This document shows, one piece after another, positions 12,566 to 15,387 of a stretch of DNA of 15,387 nt. This DNA comes from Dehalococcoidales bacterium. GTDB taxonomy: Bacteria > Chloroflexota > Dehalococcoidia > Dehalococcoidales > UBA2162. The stretch is from contig JAENIS010000032.1 of NCBI GenBank assembly GCA_016844285.1, positions 1-15,387 on the forward strand, read 5' to 3'. Position 1 is the stretch's first letter; each line of letters begins with the position of its first letter. A program made the position numbers and the translations under genes. The notes beneath the pieces were generated by a model. It was not told where the DNA came from. It worked only from the letters and a program-made list of their open reading frames with translations, and did no database searches.

Positions 12566-13354
12566 TTACTGCCCCTTGAACTCGGCCTTACGTTTCGCCA
12601 GGAAGGCGGCCATACCCTCCTTGGCATCAGCCGTATGAGACATGGCGGCAATGGATTGACTCTCGTGCTCCATCTGGGTTTCCAGCGTCTCCACCCAGCC
12701 ACTATGGAGCAGCCGTTTTGAAGCGCCAAGGGCTTTGGTGGCACCATTGGCCAGGCGAAGGGCAAGGGCATTTGCCTCTTGCAGTAGCTCACTATCCGGC
12801 ACTACTTTAGTGGCGATGCCCCACTCAAGTGCCTCTTTTGCGGAGAGGACACGGTTGGTCAGTGTTAGCTCAAGAGCACGTTTCAGCCCAACGATACGGG
12901 GCAAGAAGTAGGTCAATGAGCCATCGGGCGTCAGGCCAACCTGACTGTAAGCCGCCACGAAGCGGGCGGACTCGGCGGCGATGACAAAATCACAGGCACA
13001 GGCAAGGGACAGTCCGGCGCCGGCAGCATTGCCATTCACCGCTGCTACCACCGGCGCATCCATCCGCGTCAGGCGCGAGATGGCGCTATGAAGGTAAGCG
13101 GTAACCTCTTTTAGATGATAGGGCAAATGCTCTCCCTGGGTAACAAAGCTCTTCAGGTCACCGCCAGAACAGAACATGCGCCCGCTACCGGTGATGACCA
13201 CCGCACGGATGGCAGGCTCCTCACTGCATCGCGTCATCACCTGCATGAGTTCGAAGGAGATTTCTTTGTTGAGCGAGTTGGCTGCCTCCGGTCGGTTCAG
13301 GGTGATGTGAGCAATATTGTCGCTGATGTCAAAAAGGATAGTGTCAGACGCCAT
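12566..13354 (-). CDS. Enoyl-CoA hydratase/isomerase family protein, PaaG-like
   Basis: A 262-residue crotonase-fold protein. The CoA oxyanion-hole motifs are present: MFCSGGDLKSF (60-70) and NGNAAGAGLSLACACD (107-122). The two glutamates of classical enoyl-CoA hydratases are absent: Ser116 stands at the first site and the second region reads AYSQVGLTPDG. Asp144 in TPDG matches the catalytic aspartate of PaaG-type isomerases (epoxyphenylacetyl-CoA or enoyl-CoA isomerases), and YFLPRIVGLKRALEL is also PaaG-like. It therefore more likely shifts a double bond or acts on a ring-derived or fatty acyl-CoA than hydrates it. ATG 13354 has GGGAGGT upstream and an extended -10 promoter further out. It leads a two-gene unit with folC; no other beta-oxidation gene is nearby. 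Confidence 0.9.
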   Translation of the reverse strand: MASDTILFDISDNIAHITLNRPEAANSLNKEISFELMQVMTRCSEEPAIRAVVITGSGRMFCSGGDLKSFVTQGEHLPYHLKEVTAYLHSAISRLTRMDAPVVAAVNGNAAGAGLSLACACDFVIAAESARFVAAYSQVGLTPDGSLTYFLPRIVGLKRALELTLTNRVLSAKEALEWGIATKVVPDSELLQEANALALRLANGATKALGASKRLLHSGWVETLETQMEHESQSIAAMSHTADAKEGMAAFLAKRKAEFKGQ

Positions 13355-13410
13355 AGCAGTAAATACCTCCCAAAATCATTCCAGAAACATTACCCATCGG
13401 GTGCGCCTTT

Positions 13411-13439
13411 ATTCTAGCAAAGGATGGACACGTCATCAA
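13411..13439 (-). promoter_or_regulatory. Promoter of the enoyl-CoA hydratase-folC unit
   Basis: On the minus strand TTGATG (13439-13434), a 17-bp spacer ending TGC, and TAGAAT (13416-13411): a good -35 with an extended -10. Transcription would start near 13404, about 50 nt before the ATG, with GGGAGGT in the leader. Confidence 0.6.
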
Positions 13440-13467
13440 GAAGCTTCTACTATTTACTGATTACTGA

Positions 13468-13690
13468 CCTCACCCCCTTAATCCCCCTCTCCTTAAGGAG
13501 AGGGGGAAATAGAGAAAGAGGGGCTTCGCCCCTCTTAGACTCTCCTACTTAAATCCCTCTCGCTCTCCCTTTGGCAAAGAGCCTGTCCCGTACTTGACAC
13601 GGGAGGGACTCAGGGGGATTTCCCCCAAGGGCTTCGCCCCCTCTTACTCTTAACACCCCCTTCCTTTGTTAAAGGAAGGGGGCAGGGAGA
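13468..13690. repeat. Double cluster of tandem-hairpin repeats
   Basis: The 13355-13707 gap holds at least five hairpins. Inverted relative to copy 1: CCTCACCCCCTTAAT tail, a loopless 24-bp palindrome (13483-13506), then AAGAGGGGC / GCCCCTCTT (13516-13524, 13528-13536). A second set follows: TCCCGT / ACGGGA (about 13585-13603), GGGGGA / TCCCCC (13613-13618, 13621-13626), GGGC / GCCC (13629-13632, 13636-13639) and a 12-bp stem (13656-13667, 13671-13682). They lie between two minus-strand genes and may end transcription of the amidohydrolase gene's neighbours less than they record repeat expansion. No gene is seen. Confidence 0.7.
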
Positions 13691-13707
13691 TAGATTCCTA
13701 AACAACC

Positions 13708-15252
13708 TCAAGCTTGCCAGACCACCTCCCCACCCAGAATAGTCATCTCCACCTTGATATCTTTTATCTGCTCCGGTGGTATCATCGTCGGGTCATCACT
13801 CACCAGCACCATGTCCGCCAGTTTACCCGGGCTAATGGAGCCTTTGATGTCCTCTTCGAAAGAGGCGTAGGCTCCATTGATAGTATACATTGCCAGTGCC
13901 TGCCTTGCCGTAATACGTTCATCGGGTAGAAGCGTTTGTCCTGATGCTGCCTGCCTGGTAACGGCGGCGTAGATGCCGACGAAGGGGTTATCCGGCACTA
14001 CCGGCGAGTCCGAGCTTGCCGCCACAACTAACCCGGCATCGAGCCAAGACCGGATGCGGTATAGCCAAGGTAGCTCATCAGTGGCGAGCATCACCAGGTA
14101 CCTTTCGCCACTATAATAGAGAAAAGGGGGCTGAGTAGCGATAACCACTTTAAGTTTCTGCAGTCGCTCCAGTAAATGTGGGGGACACACGGAGCAGTGC
14201 TCAATACGGTGGCGTCGACCTGGCCGGGGAAGTTGGCTCTGGGCATATTCCAGGGCGATGATGGCGGCTTCGAGCGTACTCGGCTGGACGGCATGGATTG
14301 CCAGTTGAAAGCCAGCCTGATGAGCATTGAGCACCTGTTGGTTCAACTTCGCCTGGGGAGGGTAGAGCCGTCCCGTAGCCTCGCTGAGTATCACCTTCAC
14401 TCCACCCAACCGCAACCAGCTATCACCGTCGCCGAAGGTTAAGCCCGCTTCTTGAAACTGGCTCAAGGCATCCATGCCCGGCATCATGTATAGTCGAGTC
14501 TTCAGGTGGCCTGAATCGATAAAACGGCGGAATTTCTGCCATTGACTGAGGCTATTGACCACGGTTGCCTCCTGCAGGGAGGTTATCCCCTGGGAGAGGT
14601 GATGCTGATTAGCCAGTGTGATGCCTTCGGTTAACTCGGCTTCAGATAATGGAGGCAATACCCTTTCCCGGATATAGCCCAGCATCTCGAATAAAAGCCC
14701 GGTTGGTTCACCATTAAGGTCACGGTCGATGAGTCCGCCCGGTGGTTCCGGCGTTTCCCGGGTAATCCCGGCCAGAGAGAGTGCCCGTCTATTGAGCACG
14801 CAGGCATGCAGGGAACGGTGGGATAAAATTACCGGGTGGTGAGGGGCGACCGCATCAATGTCCCAGCGAGTCGGGTGGCGTTTTTCCGCCAGATAAAAGT
14901 CGTTATAGCCGGTGCCGGCAATCCAGCGACCATGCGGGGTATTTTGAGCTTTCTGGCGAATCGCCGTTTTGATGTCATCAATCGACCTGACCGACAAAGG
15001 GCTTAGGTCCAGGCTGAGCAGCTTCCTGACGAAGGAGAAAAAGTGACAATGGGCATCATTAAAACCAGGTAGCAAAGTCTTCCCATGGCAATCAATCACC
15101 CTGGTTGCGGCTCCCTGAAGCGACTCAAGCTCCTGGCTATCGCCGACCAGCCCAATCCGGTCGCCCTTGATGGCCACCAGACTGGCTGCCGGTTGCCCGG
15201 GGTCTACCGTTATCACATTCGCATTTTTCAGGATTATGTCAGCGACGGGCAT
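13708..15252 (-). CDS. YtcJ-type metal-dependent amidohydrolase
   Basis: A 514-residue member of the amidohydrolase superfamily, YtcJ-like (amidohydro_3) group. The beta-sandwich start ([15 protein letters not shown]) leads to the metal ligands HxH in [12 protein letters not shown] (His68, His70), a lysine in [15 protein letters not shown] (Lys286), LAIHAVQ (His320), HRIEHC (His352) and the catalytic Asp415 in [12 protein letters not shown]. The C-terminal sandwich has [18 protein letters not shown]. Such enzymes hydrolyse C-N bonds of amides, N-formyl or exoenzyme-type substrates; the substrate is unknown. No signal peptide is visible, so it is cytoplasmic. ATG 15252 has a GAGGTT-like ribosome site. 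It is flanked on both sides by hairpin repeats and appears to be transcribed alone. Confidence 0.92.
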   Translation of the reverse strand: MPVADIILKNANVITVDPGQPAASLVAIKGDRIGLVGDSQELESLQGAATRVIDCHGKTLLPGFNDAHCHFFSFVRKLLSLDLSPLSVRSIDDIKTAIRQKAQNTPHGRWIAGTGYNDFYLAEKRHPTRWDIDAVAPHHPVILSHRSLHACVLNRRALSLAGITRETPEPPGGLIDRDLNGEPTGLLFEMLGYIRERVLPPLSEAELTEGITLANQHHLSQGITSLQEATVVNSLSQWQKFRRFIDSGHLKTRLYMMPGMDALSQFQEAGLTFGDGDSWLRLGGVKVILSEATGRLYPPQAKLNQQVLNAHQAGFQLAIHAVQPSTLEAAIIALEYAQSQLPRPGRRHRIEHCSVCPPHLLERLQKLKVVIATQPPFLYYSGERYLVMLATDELPWLYRIRSWLDAGLVVAASSDSPVVPDNPFVGIYAAVTRQAASGQTLLPDERITARQALAMYTINGAYASFEEDIKGSISPGKLADMVLVSDDPTMIPPEQIKDIKVEMTILGGEVVWQA

Positions 15253-15284
15253 TTAAGCTGTTTAACCTCTTTCTGGAGATTACT

Positions 15285-15351
15285 TAACAACCTTTCCCCC
15301 TGCCCCCTACCCTTACAAGGGGAGAGGGCAAAAGAGGGTGAGGGGTTGTTA
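15285..15351. repeat. Hairpin repeat copy upstream of the amidohydrolase
   Basis: TAACAACC (15285-15292) and GGTTGTTA (15344-15351) are perfect inverted ends around CCCCTACCCTT...AAGGGGAGAGGG, with the family tail AGGGTGAGGGG. The flank after it (GTGTCTCATAATAGTC) resembles the flank after copy 1 (CCTCTCATAATGAGTC near 233-250), so the homology extends beyond the hairpins. Four G-runs at 15319-15345 fit a G-quadruplex motif. The remaining bases to the window edge show nothing else. Confidence 0.55.
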
Positions 15352-15387
15352 CCAAGTGTCTCATAATAGTCTGTATACGTTCAATAA

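Overview
The window looks like part of a chromosome from an uncultured anaerobic bacterium, most likely a Chloroflexi/Dehalococcoidia lineage. This is inferred from the gene mix (GldG-type protein plus DUF4340, a NifS/IscU pair with DsrE and TusA, BioY, the QueA-QueH pair, a YtcJ-type amidohydrolase), a roughly balanced base composition, and intergenic spaces crowded with GC-rich hairpin repeats. No phage, plasmid, CRISPR or toxin-antitoxin genes are visible.

Layout. Positions 1-826 (+): the C-terminal end of a GldG-like membrane protein, then a membrane-anchored DUF4340 protein. 861-1132: a 272-bp MITE-like element whose right end coincides with the stop codon of a CPA2-type cation/proton antiporter with a TrkA-N domain (1130-2857, -). 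3105-5657 (-): a tight sulfur/Fe-S operon in the order nifS-like desulfurase, iscU/nifU scaffold, double zinc ribbon, DsrE-like protein, TusA-like protein. 5836-5927: a hyphenated-palindrome repeat next to a small zinc-knuckle gene with its own near-perfect promoter. 6441-7195 (+): bioY followed by tRNA-Val(GAC). 7530-8460 (+): an alpha/beta hydrolase with a strong promoter. 8610-10209 (-): queA-queH, for the last steps of queuosine synthesis. 10240-10440: a second, inverted copy of the MITE-like element. 10541-11094: operator-like repeats, a hairpin leader and a small SWIM zinc-finger gene. 11234-13439 (-): a PaaG-like enoyl-CoA hydratase/isomerase followed by folC, behind an extended -10 promoter. 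13464-13690: a double hairpin-repeat cluster. 13708-15252 (-): a YtcJ-type amidohydrolase.

The most unusual points are these. (1) The NifS-like protein keeps the catalytic cysteine loop but has Gln in place of the PLP-binding lysine, with two more changes in the PLP pocket, while encoded directly beside an intact IscU. (2) Two inverted copies of an undescribed MITE-like repeat have TA-bounded terminal inverted repeats. (3) A wider family of tandem-hairpin repeats occupies most large intergenic gaps, and three copies also carry G-quadruplex motifs. (4) Paired GGGGTATTTA operator-like sites lie upstream of the SWIM gene. (5) A consensus promoter lies inside the longest reading frame of a small gene, which moves its start codon.
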